Source: Fomes fomentarius | Taxonomy: Eukaryota > Basidiomycota > Agaricomycetes > Polyporales > Polyporaceae | Length of the DNA stretch: 64,000 bases | Direction: 5' to 3' | Assembly (NCBI GenBank): GCA_022606135.1 | Contig: JABYQN010000008.1 | Coordinates: 1,178,001-1,242,000, forward strand | In this document: positions 26,141 through 37,744 of the stretch, one piece after another | Numbering within the stretch: position 1 is the stretch's first letter | Layout of the letters: each line of letters opens with the position of its first letter | Notes under the pieces: generated by a model | Seen by the model: the letters and a program-made list of their open reading frames with translations, nothing else | Databases searched by the model: none | Told to the model about the DNA's origin: nothing | Translations under genes and position numbers: made by a program

Positions 26141-28179
26141 CTACTGCGAGCCATCCGCCCTCATGCCCTCGGCAAGACTCCGTGGATCGACGACCCAGAT
26201 CGCCGCCTTCTCCACCACCTCAGGCTCCGTGTCCTGCACACCCTCTCCATCCGACGCTCGAGCTCGAGTGGCGGTCGGCTCGTGGCCCCATCCATACCCG
26301 CCCTCCGACGCCCTGATGTCGCGCAGCATCGCCTTCACGCTTGACTTGTTCGCCGTCAAGGTTGTCCATCCGCGCACAGCGCCCCAAAGCATGCTCTGCA
26401 CGGTATGCGCGGTGAGGCGCGGGTTCGCCTTCGTCACCACCGCCCGTTCGATATCCTCGACCTCGTCCAGACCGTCATCGGGCGTCGGGGGGATTCCGTC
26501 GCCCATTGCTGCTGAAGCTGCAGATGGGATGGGAGAAGGGGAAGGGGACTCCTGAGATGCGCGCGGGTATGGGATGGTCTCTTGTGCTAGTATGTCCTGG
26601 GATGTCCGAGCGAGGAGTTTGAAGAACGGCGATAATGAAATCTCGTCCTCGGAGAGCGACGGGGGCTCAAGGTCAGGTAGCGGGACGGGCGAAGGGAAGA
26701 TGTGAATGGGAATAAGAGGAAGGAATGATCGCGGATAACGTGAGGTTGCCCAATATTTGTGCTCTGCCTCGGATACGGGCGTGCCAGCAGAGGGGAAGAG
26801 CGCAGCAGCACGTTGCTTCTCATTTGGCCCGCCGATCTTGGATAGCACGATGCGCAAGCAGCGATCGCGCGCCTCGGAAGTCGTCCAGAACTCGACATCG
26901 TCGAGATCCGAGTCGTGAGATGAGACAGCGGACAGGCGGTCGCGCAGCTCGTGCAGTAGGCCACGCCCCATCTCCTGCAGTGCCTGGTTTGCGAGTGCGC
27001 GAGAGTGCTTCCCTATCCCATTCTCCCCAAGAAGGCTCTCGTCGATCTCCTCTTCTGGCCGTTTGCATGCTTCGAGGCGCTTCCGTTTCCACTCATGGTA
27101 CTGTGCGGACGGGACATATCGCGTGTCTGCCTCAGCTGGAGTGTCAGGAAGTGGCGAGTGTGTGATGTCAGAGACGAGTGCGATGAGGATAGACAAATCT
27201 AGATTGACGTGGATGGTAGGCTCTAGACGACGAGTTGGCGTAGGGGTTACTTTGGGTAGCAGTTTGGGGTCGCGCTCTCCGACTTCTACATTTATACCCA
27301 TGTCGCGTAGCATGTCTATTGTCTGCGCTATTCGTGGGTCGTGTTCCTTTGAGTCGGTTGGAGATGGGTCTAAGCGTGTTAAACGCAATGTTATCGAAGG
27401 CGGCGTATTGACTCCGCCTAGCGGGTTTCGGCGCGCGGCCTGGAGAAGTGAGCGACCCGCTCGAAGGATAGAGTTGTCGAACTCCTTTGGAGCAAGGCTT
27501 GGTCTTCCCTCCGAGTCCTCATCTTCGTCCTCAGACCCAGTCAAGTATGAGTCTATCTCACGAAATTCGGCCAAAAGGCGCGAATTCTTGGTCCTGTCGC
27601 TATGTGAGTGCAATATATCAGATCAACGAACAGTGTGACATACGTGTTCACGCGAATCCATCGCCTTCCACCCTCAGCAACGACATCAATCTTGACTCCG
27701 GGAGGCTTGCGTGAGCCACGTCGCGGGATATGCTTGGGTTGGTCGCCCTCTGGAAACGTACGCCAGATTGTAACGATGGGTGGTGGGGCATGCAATACCT
27801 CGTTCCATACCGATATGAGGTACGGCGCATTGGTCGACAAGGCAGGTTGAGAAGCACATAGGGGGTCGTTCAAGAACTACTGGTGAGGTTGTTGCGAGAT
27901 AGTAAAACGACGTTGATGATAATGCACTGAATGAATCGGGCTCACCTTCTCCAGGACATCTAAGTCTCGTCTGACCGCATCTCTCAATGCACGCAAGCCA
28001 TGCACTGCATCCTGATGAGAGTGAAACTCATTGTTCGAGTCACCGCTGAGGTCCAAGGAGGAGTCTAATATGGGAGGTTTTGCAGCCAGTTGAGATGAAC
28101 CATAGGTCGCCATCGCGGTGTAGATCTCGCGTAGCTCGCTCCGTAACTTTTGGAGGTCTGGGTGCGGCACTTCCCCCAT
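26141..28179 (-). CDS. DUF1308 family protein (C7orf25/UPF0415-like)
   Basis: Uncharacterised but widely conserved eukaryotic family. The start at 28179 (MGEVPHPDLQKLRSELREIY) leads to an N-terminal helical domain. Introns just after DVLEK (near 27945) and within the codons for IRVNT (near 27645) join in frame to TKNSRLLAEFREIDSYLTG. A central segment, LEPTIHVNLDLSILIALVSD (about 27220-27160), resembles the conserved core of DUF1308, which is thought to have a PIN-like fold. The C-terminal part contains VEFWTTSEARDRCLRIVLSKIGG and, near the end, NPRLTAHTVQSMLWGAVRGW. Molecular function is unknown. The family assignment rests on these recalled motifs, not on a search. Confidence 0.65.
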
Positions 28180-28699
28180 TTCACGTTCCTATCTAATGGT
28201 AGAAGTAGCAGATGAGCGAGTAGGAAGGTCGATGAGTGGTTTATAGCAGGGCGCAGATGGTAGTAGTGGAGCAAGCGAGACGCCCACCAGGAGCGGTCCG
28301 GTTTACTACTAATCATGAGCGCTACGAAGGCACTACTATCATTATCCCTGAATCTTTCTCCCTAATTCTCTCCTAGCGATAGTACTTGCATTGGAAGATC
28401 GCTTTCAACTTGGAGCCCATTCGCTAGGGATGTCTTAACCCAGACTCTTGGAGTTGCTACACGAACTCACAGCAATCCTACCCTTTGAACTCCATTCTCC
28501 AGGGTGAGTGTCTTGCACTTTGTGTTCCCACACAGGATCAATGGATTTTGACCTTGTATCCTTCAGAGGGGATACTGTGTGCACGTCCCAGCTGACCACA
28601 CGCACACGCATCCACTGACTTAATCGAAACTACAGCTTGACATAGTAGAAGGCTTGCTCCGCTCCACCCTCACTGCGGTCCGCACGCGGCGCAACTAAG
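28180..28699. other. Intergenic, divergent promoters
   Basis: Separates the DUF1308 gene (minus) from the F-box relic (plus). No feature seen. Confidence 0.4.
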
Positions 28700-29794
28700 A
28701 CGCAGCTATCAATAACTTCCCTCTAGAGATCCTCGCCGTTGTATTCGACTACGTGCGACGGAACAGGAAGGATAGCAGAAGGGACACTGTCCATGATGAG
28801 CCTGATGCACACTCTCTCATTGCAGTAACTTGAACTCATGTCTGCCACCACTGGCGTTCCGTCGCTCTCGTCTTCTCCTTCCTCTGGACGCACCTAGTGG
28901 CGCATTGTAGCTCGGGGCATGCGTTCTCGCAGCGTGCGCGTGGTGCGATGATTGCCACATCGGCGGTAGTCATTCGTGGTCAAGCGCCGAGGATACAGCA
29001 GAAGCTGCTCTGGCAGCTTCGCTCCCGGATCCGGGCCCTCATCTTTACCATGGACACTGTGGAGCATCTCAAAGTATTTCGAAAGTTGCTCCCTGAGCTA
29101 TCTGGCTCGCTAGAGGAGCTCACGATCGTCGTGATTGGGGCAAGTAACGTGGCTGCCGCCCTTGCAAACATACACGCGCACAGACGGTATTCCGATGTCG
29201 CTAGTCGGAGGGCCCTGCCTCTCACCAAAGTCGCTATCCATATCAAGTGGGTATTTGCTGATCCCCACGGACGACTTGCCAGCTCTGGCCCATCTCCATC
29301 TCTCGAACTTCAAGTACTTCGGAGGACTCCTCAACTACCTACCTGGCATTCTCCTATCAGCACCGTCACTGCAGAGCTTTCACCTCCATCTTGGCTGTTC
29401 CCCGTTGCCGCCGTGGGAAGTCCCGTCAATTGGCGAATTCTACTTGAGCTCAGGTCCTATCTGTCTGCCTTCAATGCAACGTTTCTGCATCACCTCACTT
29501 CCTGGTGACAGTTCAAGCGGCGGATTTGGCTATGATGACTCGACTCAAATACACGCCATTCTCTCCAACCTTGTCTTTCCTCACGATGCGGTAGTCACGA
29601 TCCAGGAGGCGCGTTTCACCCGGAATCAGAGTGGACCTCGCCTCTCTGCGCCGCATGGAGTCGGTCCAGACTCAGACACTAAGGTCACCATTGACAAGCA
29701 TGGCACCATGATCATTACACGTGGGGATCTGACCTACGTCTCGCTACACAGAGGGCGCATCGGCGTCTATAGATCGTTCGCACACATCGGCTGA
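28700..29794 (+). pseudogene. F-box/LRR protein relic
   Basis: The head is an F-box: NNFPLEILAVVFDYVRRNRK, a charged spacer, then THVCHHWRSVALVFSFLWTH (about 28840-28900). An in-frame TGA lies between these parts, where family members read straight through. Downstream, LEELTIVVIGASNV (about 29113-29155) continues to about 29240. A further leucine-rich segment (LPALAHLHLSNFKYFGGLLN) then continues in another frame to the stop at 29794. A splice explanation for the frame change was not found. I infer a decayed gene with at least two lesions. No start codon upstream of the F-box was clear. Confidence 0.55.
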
Positions 29795-29979
29795 CCCACC
29801 ACAGCGTTCTCCAGGCATAGTGAACATAACATCATTCCATTCAGACAGGTGAATTGTCTGCGTATCCCGGTCACTTTCCGATGGTCCCCGGGCGCGCTCG
29901 GAATAGTGAACAACCTGCCCCTCACCCGTCTCGCCACATGCGTCTGTAACTCACAAAACTAATCATCTATGTAGATTAA

Positions 29980-30165
29980 CAAGGTGCAGGTATGTTTTCA
30001 AGGCTTGTAGCAGAGTGCATGGCTAGTCTCAGAGCAAGGTGTGCAGCAGCAAGGGCACGGTCAAATTTTCTGAATTTTCTGACTTTTTCGTGTCGAAAGT
30101 GCGCGCGCGTCAGTCGGAGATGAGCAGCTACCAATTTTGGAAACAGCTGTATTTAGGCTTCGACT
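29980..30165 (+). repeat. Dispersed repeat R2, copy 1
   Basis: Shares with 57858-58023 the blocks GTCAGTCGGAG and CCAATTTTGGAAACAGCTGTA, a TTTTCTGA / TTTTTCGTGTCGA run, and GGTCTCAGAGC-type sequence upstream. Same orientation. Several indels separate the copies. No coding content is conserved. Confidence 0.7.
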
Positions 30166-30793
30166 AGCGCCTATCGTATCTAGACTCCCGACACTCTCCG
30201 TCTACTCTCGACGCCCAATTCACGCCTTACTGACCTTACAATTCGACTCTCGACATCCTCAGCGACTCTCAATATTGTTGCATTTGACTTCCGGGCCTAG
30301 TACAAGTATCCCGACGCTACTCTACAGCACCACTCTCTCCCCCGCTCACCTCTCCCTCTCCCTCTCCTCACTCCTCTCCCACTCCATCCGGCTCCCCTTA
30401 TGTACACACGACCGGGCTCTCGCACCTTCGACCATCTGCACACACCCGCACTTTAGGTCTATCACGGGGCATGTAGATGTATCATCAGGTGTCTCAACGT
30501 TAATTCGACCCGACGCGTACTTTAATCATGTCAGCACGCACCGTGACGGTGCTGCGAACATATGTAGGTTAACCTTGAGCTCGAGATGACGTAGTCTTGC
30601 GCATCATGCTCCATTTCAGTATTCCTACATGCGCTCGACACGAGGAAGTGAGTCAGCGTCGTCCACGAGCATCCAATTTGGCCCTGATGACAACAAAGTT
30701 ATATTGAATGCAATCGTGCCAGCACACTCGCTGTGCTACCCTTCCATCATTGTGAGCACGCAAAGTAGCATGATCCAAAATTACAGATATCTA
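30166..30793. other. Intergenic, pyrimidine-rich
   Basis: A C/T-rich stretch, strongest at about 30330-30400, gives an open plus frame of low-complexity peptide. It has no domain and is not called a gene. The remainder is 3' flank of the reductase gene. Confidence 0.4.
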
Positions 30794-32336
30794 CTACGGA
30801 CGAATGGGCTGCGGGCGCGGCCACCTGACGAAGTTCGCCGCGTTCTTCTGAAGCCAGATGAAGTCTGAACCGTCGCCCTGCATGCACTTGTGAGTTCCCT
30901 CCCGATCATATGCAGCCACATCATACTCACGCAAAAGTTCTGCGGGAAGCCAAGATCGAACGGCAATGCGCTGTCAAGGAACTTGATCTGCTCGTCCGAG
31001 AGGGAGATGTCCAGCGCGGCGATGTTTGCCTCCAGATGCTCGACTTTTCTACCGCCGATGATTGGGAACACATGCGTCGTCTTGTGCATCACATAGGCAA
31101 TGGCGACTGCACGCAAACCCATTCAACGCCTTGCGCAATCGATTGGTCTCATACACTCGCACTTACCTGCTTGTATACTCTTGACGCCGACCTGCTTCGC
31201 GACGTCCTCCAAGGCCCTTGACACCTTCCGCTCGTCCTCCGTCCTCTCCCAATCCGGTTGGCTGATCGTGCGACCTAGAACGGACATTCAGTCAAGCTGA
31301 TGCGTTCCCTTGCATCTACATTTGACGACTGACCCTTTTCGCCTGTTTGACGGCGCTTTTCTTCCTCCTCATCAGTCCGAAGACGACCACCTGCAAGGAC
31401 GCCCCAAGGTGCGAGTGCCAGTCCTACCGCAATCCTTCAGTACAGACTTCGCAGCGTGAATTTACATTTACTCACCTTCCGCTCGTGCCATCGGGATGAT
31501 TTCACGCTCGAAATCGCGTTGCATGACACTCCAAGCACCTTGATAGATGACGAAGGGTGTCTTCCCCGTCAGACGCGCGTATTGGTTAGCCTTGGACACA
31601 ATCCAAGCTGGAGTATCCGAAATTCCCTGGTGTGGCAGGCGTAAGTACAGTTCTCCAGAGCCATGAGGGATGTAACATGTGGGGCCCACCAGATAGAGGA
31701 CCTTGCCCGCAGCAACAAGGTGGTGCAAACCGTTCATGACCTCCTCTACAGAGGTGTCCCAGTCCCACTATGAAGAGGTGAGATCTTCCCAGTGCCGAGC
31801 GCACGAGAGCGCGTAGTGCTTACCCAGTGAACGTAGAAAACGTCAATGTAATCCGTGCGCAATTTCTTGAGCGACTCCTCGACCGAAACATGCATGGCCT
31901 TCACGCTGTTTCCAACATAGTGCACCTTTTGCTTGATGTCGTCCGACCCCGCTTGTAATTAGCCGAATACTGACAGCATGCAACGTTGTTCAGCTATCAA
32001 CGCTAAAAGGGGCCGAAGACTACGCACCTTGGTCGCAACAACCATCTGGTGACGGTTGCCGCGTTCCTCCATCCACTCCCCGATGAACTTCTCCGAAGTC
32101 TCTTCCTGGTAGCCGTTCGCGGTATCAATAAAGTTCCCGCCTGCCTCGTAGAACGCGTCAAGGAGCTTGAAGCTGCTCTCCTTGTTCATCGCGCCCATCC
32201 CGAGCTTCTCCCACTTGTCACCGATGCTCATCGCCCCAAGGACGAGCGGCGAGACGTGAACGCCCGCAAGTGGACTCAACTGGCGGTAGTAGCCGAGCTT
32301 GGTCGGCGGAGGGGGTGCGGGAGTCCAACTGGACAT
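30794..32336 (-). CDS. Aldo-keto reductase, aryl-alcohol dehydrogenase/NorA type, probable frameshift
   Basis: Cytosolic NADPH-dependent reductase of the aryl-alcohol dehydrogenase group, linked in white-rot fungi to aromatic aldehyde reduction. The tetrad is visible: Asp and Tyr in FIDTANGYQ, Lys in MVVATK, His in FYVHW/WDWDT. Later landmarks are [54 protein letters not shown] and [19 protein letters not shown]. The stop is at 30794-30796, after QPIRP. Introns join cleanly except at one place. After YSANYKRG (about 31951) the expected [15 protein letters not shown] continues only after a one-base shift in a run of four C (31947-31950). This may be a true lesion or a sequencing error. Confidence 0.75.
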
Positions 32337-33067
32337 CGTGTTTGGCTCTGTGCGGGGTGTGAGAGATGAGTGTGTAGCGAGCTGCGAGAGATTCCCCTCA
32401 GACTGAAGGATACTTATACCTCGCACGCCCTGTTTCCAGACGATTCATGCGTACGAGTCCGAAGGTCGTGGAAAGCAGCGTCCACTGGACCCTCCGATTC
32501 CCGAGACGGGAATGAGTTTATTTCTGATGCAGGTGGCAGGCGTACTTACACTTGACCATGCGAAGCTCGGAGACTCCGAGCGGGATATGCAGGATTTTGC
32601 GATCGGGCATGCCTGAAATCCATGTTGACTGGCCTCGAATGATTTGCACGACGTCGTCACGCTCCGAACAGACACGAATCGGATTCAAGTTCAGGGATAT
32701 TTCTCAGGAGGGAGATAAGGATTGATATCGCGAAACCCGATCGGACATCCCGTTCCTATGTGTTCGTGTATGAATAAGCGTCAGAAGGTCCATATTGTCG
32801 GTTCATCTTGTGACGAATCTCACATACCGGGCAAATCCAAATCAATCTCGTTCGTCCTCCAACATGCAACACCACTGCGTCTATTAATGCGGGGAATATA
32901 GTAGTAATTGGAGCGGAACTATACAAACGATACAGTAATATGAGATAGGCAGACGACTGTGCTAGGGAGGAGGGGTTGGTGAGAGTGATTGCATGAACAG
33001 ATGCGAGATATACGAACAACAGCGACTGTAAGAACGTAGAAGCAGACGCATCTGCAGTAGTGAGTAC
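32337..33067. other. Intergenic, reductase promoter and kinase 3' flank
   Basis: Both neighbouring genes are on minus. No additional gene was recognised. Confidence 0.5.
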
Positions 33068-35859
33068 TCAGGCGTCAGCATCGTCTTCTTGCGGCGGGAG
33101 GCCCTTGAGGCGTTTGCTACTACGTCCGCCCTGGCTTTCCGTCCTACGCTTGAGCCCATTCATGACGTCTGGAGCAGGAGGTGTGATGTTCGCGGAACGA
33201 CGTTCCCGCGTACCACGAGACCTGGTAGACAGACCAGCCACAGCCTCCGGCTGAGGTGGCCTAACGTTCGCGGAGCGGCGTTCCCGTGTACCCCGGGACG
33301 GACCAGCCCTGTAGCTCCCAGCTGCTGCTATCTGTCGTGTGGAGCCCTCGCGAGTGTTGATGCGTGTAGACCCGTTGCCCGCGCGCCGCAAGTCGCGACC
33401 CAACACTCCTGCGATCTCCGCCGAAAGGTCCTTCGTGCCGCCTGCTTGAACAGGAATCTCATCCAGCTCCGTGTTGGCTTTGGCCGTCGTTGGGCGTGTG
33501 GCTTCCGGGTCCAATGGTATCGGCTGATCCTGATGATCGACTAGGTACTGAAGGATGAGACGTTGCATCGCTTCGTGGAGGTGATCGATCTCGAGGTCGC
33601 CCGTATATAAGGCGTACTCGCAAGACACCTGCTGTGCCAAGTCATACATCAGAATGGCAACGTCCTGCATCTCATCGGTAAAGAGACTCTTCCAGGCACT
33701 TCTGATTCTCATCAGGATGATGTGGCGCTTTTCGCTGTCCCAAGTCGGGTTGTTGGGGATGCTGTGTCTATGGAGCTGTTCCCACACTGTAGCGACTGCT
33801 TCATTCGCATATTTCTCTCTCTTGGAAGCAACGGGCTGGACCCGTAGGAGTGCTGAAAGGGAGGTCCAGAAGGTAGACTCTGCGTCATGTTCCGGGCGAT
33901 GAGAGAACTTCGGGTAGGTGCTTTCGTCTTGGTCACGGTTCGGCGGTAAGGCACCGTGGCAGGTCTTATCGCTCTTCTCGTCATATAGATCGTAACGTTC
34001 CCGTCCATGTGCTTTGATGTATGATTCCAAGGCTTTCCCTTTGAGCACCGGCATTCGAGTGCCGTCCTTAGCGTACCTATCGGCTAGAACTTGTCCGGCG
34101 CATACGCTACGGGCAATGTACATCGGTGTACCCTGTACACACATCAGCTTCATTGTCCCGGGTAGTGGTCGTTACGCTCACCGTGCGATGCATGAGCTCT
34201 TCCACATTGACTGGGTCATCATTCAAATACGCCGCATTGTCCACGTCGATCGTCAAAGACGCGGGTATCCTTTCCTGAAGGGGCCTGGGGCGAGCTCAGC
34301 ACGGTGCAGAAGCAAGCCTCCTGAACTTGTAACTCACCTAACATACTCTCCGAGAATGTCCTGTATGTATGGTGGGGCATCCTTCCGGACAGGTCTATCC
34401 AAGTTAGCCCATCTAGGGTACATGAGGATGTTGTATATACTCATGTCGCGGTGGATAACCTTGCGTTGTTTGAGCAACATACGGTGTACTGTGACAATAA
34501 TGAGATGACTTCAAAGCCAGAAGAATATCGGCTCACCTTCCAAGGCGTCGTAAATCGCCTCCAACAGGTCGTTGACGGATTTGGCCTGGAGCAGACGTTC
34601 GCCGTAGTCTGAGAATGCAAGGCGAAGCTTGACCCTTGACGAGTTCGCCTCTTCGTCCCACAAGATATCCCTGTTACCGCTGGCGACGTGCTCTGCGCCT
34701 ATCAGGCGAACGACACCTGGGACATCACCCTCCTTGTGAATGTGCTCGAGTATCTCTTCCTCCTTGAACCTGCGCTTGACGTGACGGTAGAGCTCCTTGA
34801 TTACGACTGCATCGCCGTTTTTGTCACGTACGAGGAATACCGTCGTTCGGCGGCCCCACGGTTCTCCGATGAAGAGAAAGCAACCGTCGGTGTAGTCCTT
34901 ACCGGCAAACCTGATAGACCAGTTCGGTAGGTCCTCAGGTTTCTCTCCTGCGCTCCAAGAAAGGGTCTCGTCGACGAGGCAACAGTTGCGCGGAGGGACG
35001 TAGTGTGCGTAGACATAGGCAGCGAGAATGCGGCCATCCGCCCAGTCGGTCTCGGGCGAAGCGATGACTCCAGCGGGAGAAGAGAAGATGACCTGATACC
35101 ACTCCGGCTTGACAATCAGACAGTACATCCCCGGATGGTCGGGACGCGCTTGCTGGTGACGATAGGCATAAGCAGAAGCTCCAGCGCGTCCTTGATTGTT
35201 CTTCTCGGGTTTGCACTCGACGATAACTTCTACGCGGTGGTGAGGAACACCCCTATAGACACCGTCAGATTCGGAGAAATGCTCGACATTGAAGACACCG
35301 AGAAGATCTGGCGCGTCGTTGACGTAGCAGAGAGTTTCGTCAGGAAAGTGAGTCGGAGCAGTGAGGTGGTGATCGATGAAGGTGATGTGTGCATCCTCAT
35401 TGGAAGGAACACCATGTCGAAGTCTGAGCTTGTTCTTCACGGCAATTGGCAGTATTTCTAAAGGACAGTTAGAGATTGTATGGAGGAGAGAATGACAGAC
35501 GTACTGTAGAAATACTTGCTGTAGAGTGTCAGAAGCTTCGAGCAGGGACTGTATATCTTCTTCTCGACGCTCCCTGCCGCTTGAATTTCTTGAATGAGTG
35601 TGTCTGCCTCCTTGGGTGAGCAAGAAGGAGGTTGTGGGAGGTACTTGGTGCGGAAGTCGGGATCGACGTGCTTGTTCATCGCCTGAGGATAGCCTGAGAT
35701 GGTTTTGCGGTCAGTGGGAGGGGGAAAGCAGGGAATTTTGATGGGTTACATGGTGATGGGTTTGAACGCACCAAAGCTCACACCAGTCTGAGACATCTGA
35801 GAGCCTTCGCCGCCAGCCGCAGACGCGGGGGAAGGAGTGCTTGGACGCTCGATGGACAT
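33068..35859 (-). CDS. FunK1-type fungal protein kinase
   Basis: Member of the kinase family expanded in mushrooms. The start at 35859 gives MSIERPSTPSPASAAGGEGS; an intron then joins GYPQAMNKHVDPDF. The FunK1 N-terminal region includes IAVKNKLRLRHGVPSNEDAH and PHHRVEVIVECKPEK. The kinase part follows: the ATP lysine in AVVIKELYR, the catalytic loop HRDMSIYNILMYPRW (near 34440), DVDN-type sequence after it, and RTGTPMYIARSV (about 34147, across an intron). The C-terminal tail (33380-33068) is basic and repeats a TRERRSAN unit twice. Several short introns. Function unknown; family members vary with developmental stage in other mushrooms. Confidence 0.82.
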
Positions 35860-36411
35860 AGTGGAACTGCGTGAGTTTGAGATCACGACAGCCATGTTCT
35901 TGAGTGTTTTATACCTGCAGTTTGAACACAGATCGGTTGATTAAAAGGGAATATGTATGGGGGCCGCAGTGTGGTTAGAAATGTAGACGGAGACAAAGCG
36001 CGCATTCGCGCGTGCAGTGCAAATGAGCGCTCATGGCTTCTTTGTGTTACGTATCCGGCAGAACCCGGAGACCTTGGCCCCACTGCCAAGGCGGCTGTGT
36101 ACCAATAGCCAGGTGTGTACCAGTAGCCAAGTCTAGCCATGCCGGTGCTATACTACACTTGTGTCAATGAAACACGCGTACGCAGACCAAGACTGCGATG
36201 TTGGGGTTTGTAGTCGTGGTCGAATTAAAGCTGTGGAGATTTCATTTCCCCAGGCCCCTCACTGATGAGATGAAAGAGAGGTCCAGGGCACTGCGGAGTG
36301 GAAAGACCCTTTAGAACCCAAAATTCGTGACGGTGAATCTTTGAGGCTAGAGCCATGGTGGCCGCTGTGGTCCTCTGCCCAAGTTGCCGTCGTGTTTGCC
36401 TCGCAGTCTCA
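35860..36411. other. Intergenic, FunK1 promoter side
   Basis: Contains a short direct repeat, AGGTGTGTACC / AGGTGTGTACCAG-type, around 36090-36125, and nothing else recognisable. Confidence 0.4.
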
Positions 36412-36521
36412 CTGGTTACAACGCTCGGGCGCTCTCAAGGCGCCAAACCGCGTTGGCATACCGGCCTATCCGGGCCGTCACTTCTAACTTATACTGGCAT
36501 CCGACGCCACAGTATCTCACA
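36412..36521 (+). repeat. Direct repeat flanking the 0.9 kb element, left copy
   Basis: About 110 bp, related to 37407-37505. Shared blocks are GCGCTCTCAAGGCGC, GCATACC and GCATCCGACGCCACAG. The middle differs more. Together the two copies bracket element copy A. They are absent around element copy B at 56.5-57.4 kb. Confidence 0.7.
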
Positions 36522-37406
36522 AACGTACATGACAAGGATGCATGCCATGACTTGGCTTTCGGATTGCGCATCATTCAGCGCGACACTACAATTTCGACAC
36601 TTTAAAAGCCAGTGAACGATCGCCTTTCGCAGTGGCAGCCTCCTGATCCTCGCTTCCAATTTCCTTCTTCTGCGCCTTCTCCCACGCGTACATCGCATTC
36701 GCCACAAACGCCTTATCCCTGCTCCACTCTCCATCCCAGAGAAGTGCGGACAGCGGCAACACACCGTCCTCAAGCTCGTGCGCGAGCGTCTCGATCAAGG
36801 CGTAATCGTTTTCATCCCAACCCTCGATGAGAATGGGCGAACGCACAACGGACGCAAGTGCGTTGTACACGGCGCGTGCTGCCTGGTCGACATGCGTAAA
36901 CTGCGTCTTCAGCACACGCGGAGGCGCGACATCGGCCCGAATTTGATGTTGGAGTGCGGCAGCTTTGAGCTGCTACAAGTCTTTCATGTCCGTCTGGGCC
37001 TTGGGAAGTTCGAGGCAGGTGCTGGTCTTCGGGGCGACCGTATAGTTGATCACTGTTGTGCGATTTCGAATGATGTCATGAAGATAGATCAGGAGAAGAC
37101 GACCAAACTCACTCGGACGGATAATGCGAGGCTGGTTACCCTAACGTCACCGGCATTGCCAACAGGGCGCGGAGAGGGGATCCCGGCGCGGGGCGAGTTC
37201 GGGCGGGACATCGAGGAAAGGCGTGATAGACAGTGGTGAACGATGCAATGGGGAATGGGTTGGATCCGCTCAGACAGCAAGGTGCTATACAGTATATTTT
37301 ATGGGGGCGTGGAGCCTCTGTATGTGATACAGGAGACGAGCAGGAGCGTGTGACGGTGTCACACTCCACTCATCGTGCAGCTAGGGCCCAAAAAGGTCAC
37401 CAAAGC
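36522..37406 (-). repeat. 0.9 kb element, copy A (inverted relative to copy B), with dead ORF
   Basis: The minus strand matches 56516-57416 plus along its whole length with few differences. Read on minus, it has TATA-like AT-rich sequence near 37290 and a start MSRPNSPRAGIPSPRPVGNA (about 37209). It then continues to ARAVYNALASVVRSPILIEG and LEDGVLPLSALLWDGEWSRD, ending near 36603. The frame is broken twice: a one-base loss after NAGDV (near 37145) and a TAG after KDL (near 36975). The encoded protein family was not recognised. No transposase, reverse transcriptase or terminal inverted repeat is visible, so the mode of duplication is unknown. Confidence 0.75.
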
Positions 37407-37505
37407 CTGGTCACAACGCTCATGCGCTCTCAAGGCGCGAAGCCGCGTTAGCATACCAGGCTTTACTTGTTCACTAGCATCCGACGCCACAGTCGTATCT
37501 CACAA
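37407..37505 (+). repeat. Direct repeat flanking the 0.9 kb element, right copy
   Basis: Partner of 36412-36521. Begins CTGGTCACAACGCTC and ends ATCTCACAAC. It is too long and diverged to be an ordinary target-site duplication. Confidence 0.65.
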
Positions 37506-37744
37506 CTCGCGCAACCCCTCTTATTGCATCTTAAGTTCGGACAGAGTTCGTCGCTGATAGTAAGTAGTACGACTCGTTATCGGCAGACGCTACTACTGTC
37601 GGTAAGCTTCCAGTACCCCGCCTGATACATTCCAGCTGAACTATATTATTGACTTGTATGGCTGGGCACTAATGGAACAGCTTCTCCGCCCTAAAAAAAG
37701 GAGTCTGTTTCAGCAATTTCTCAAAGTATGCCGTGCCAGTGAAC

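Noticed and set aside
30137..30589. A 150-codon plus-strand open frame
   Set aside because: The peptide is Leu/Ser/Pro low complexity produced by a pyrimidine-rich tract; no start context or domain.
36412..37505. A complete LTR retrotransposon
   Set aside because: The flanking direct repeats are short and diverged, and the internal 0.9 kb has no reverse transcriptase, integrase or primer-binding site.
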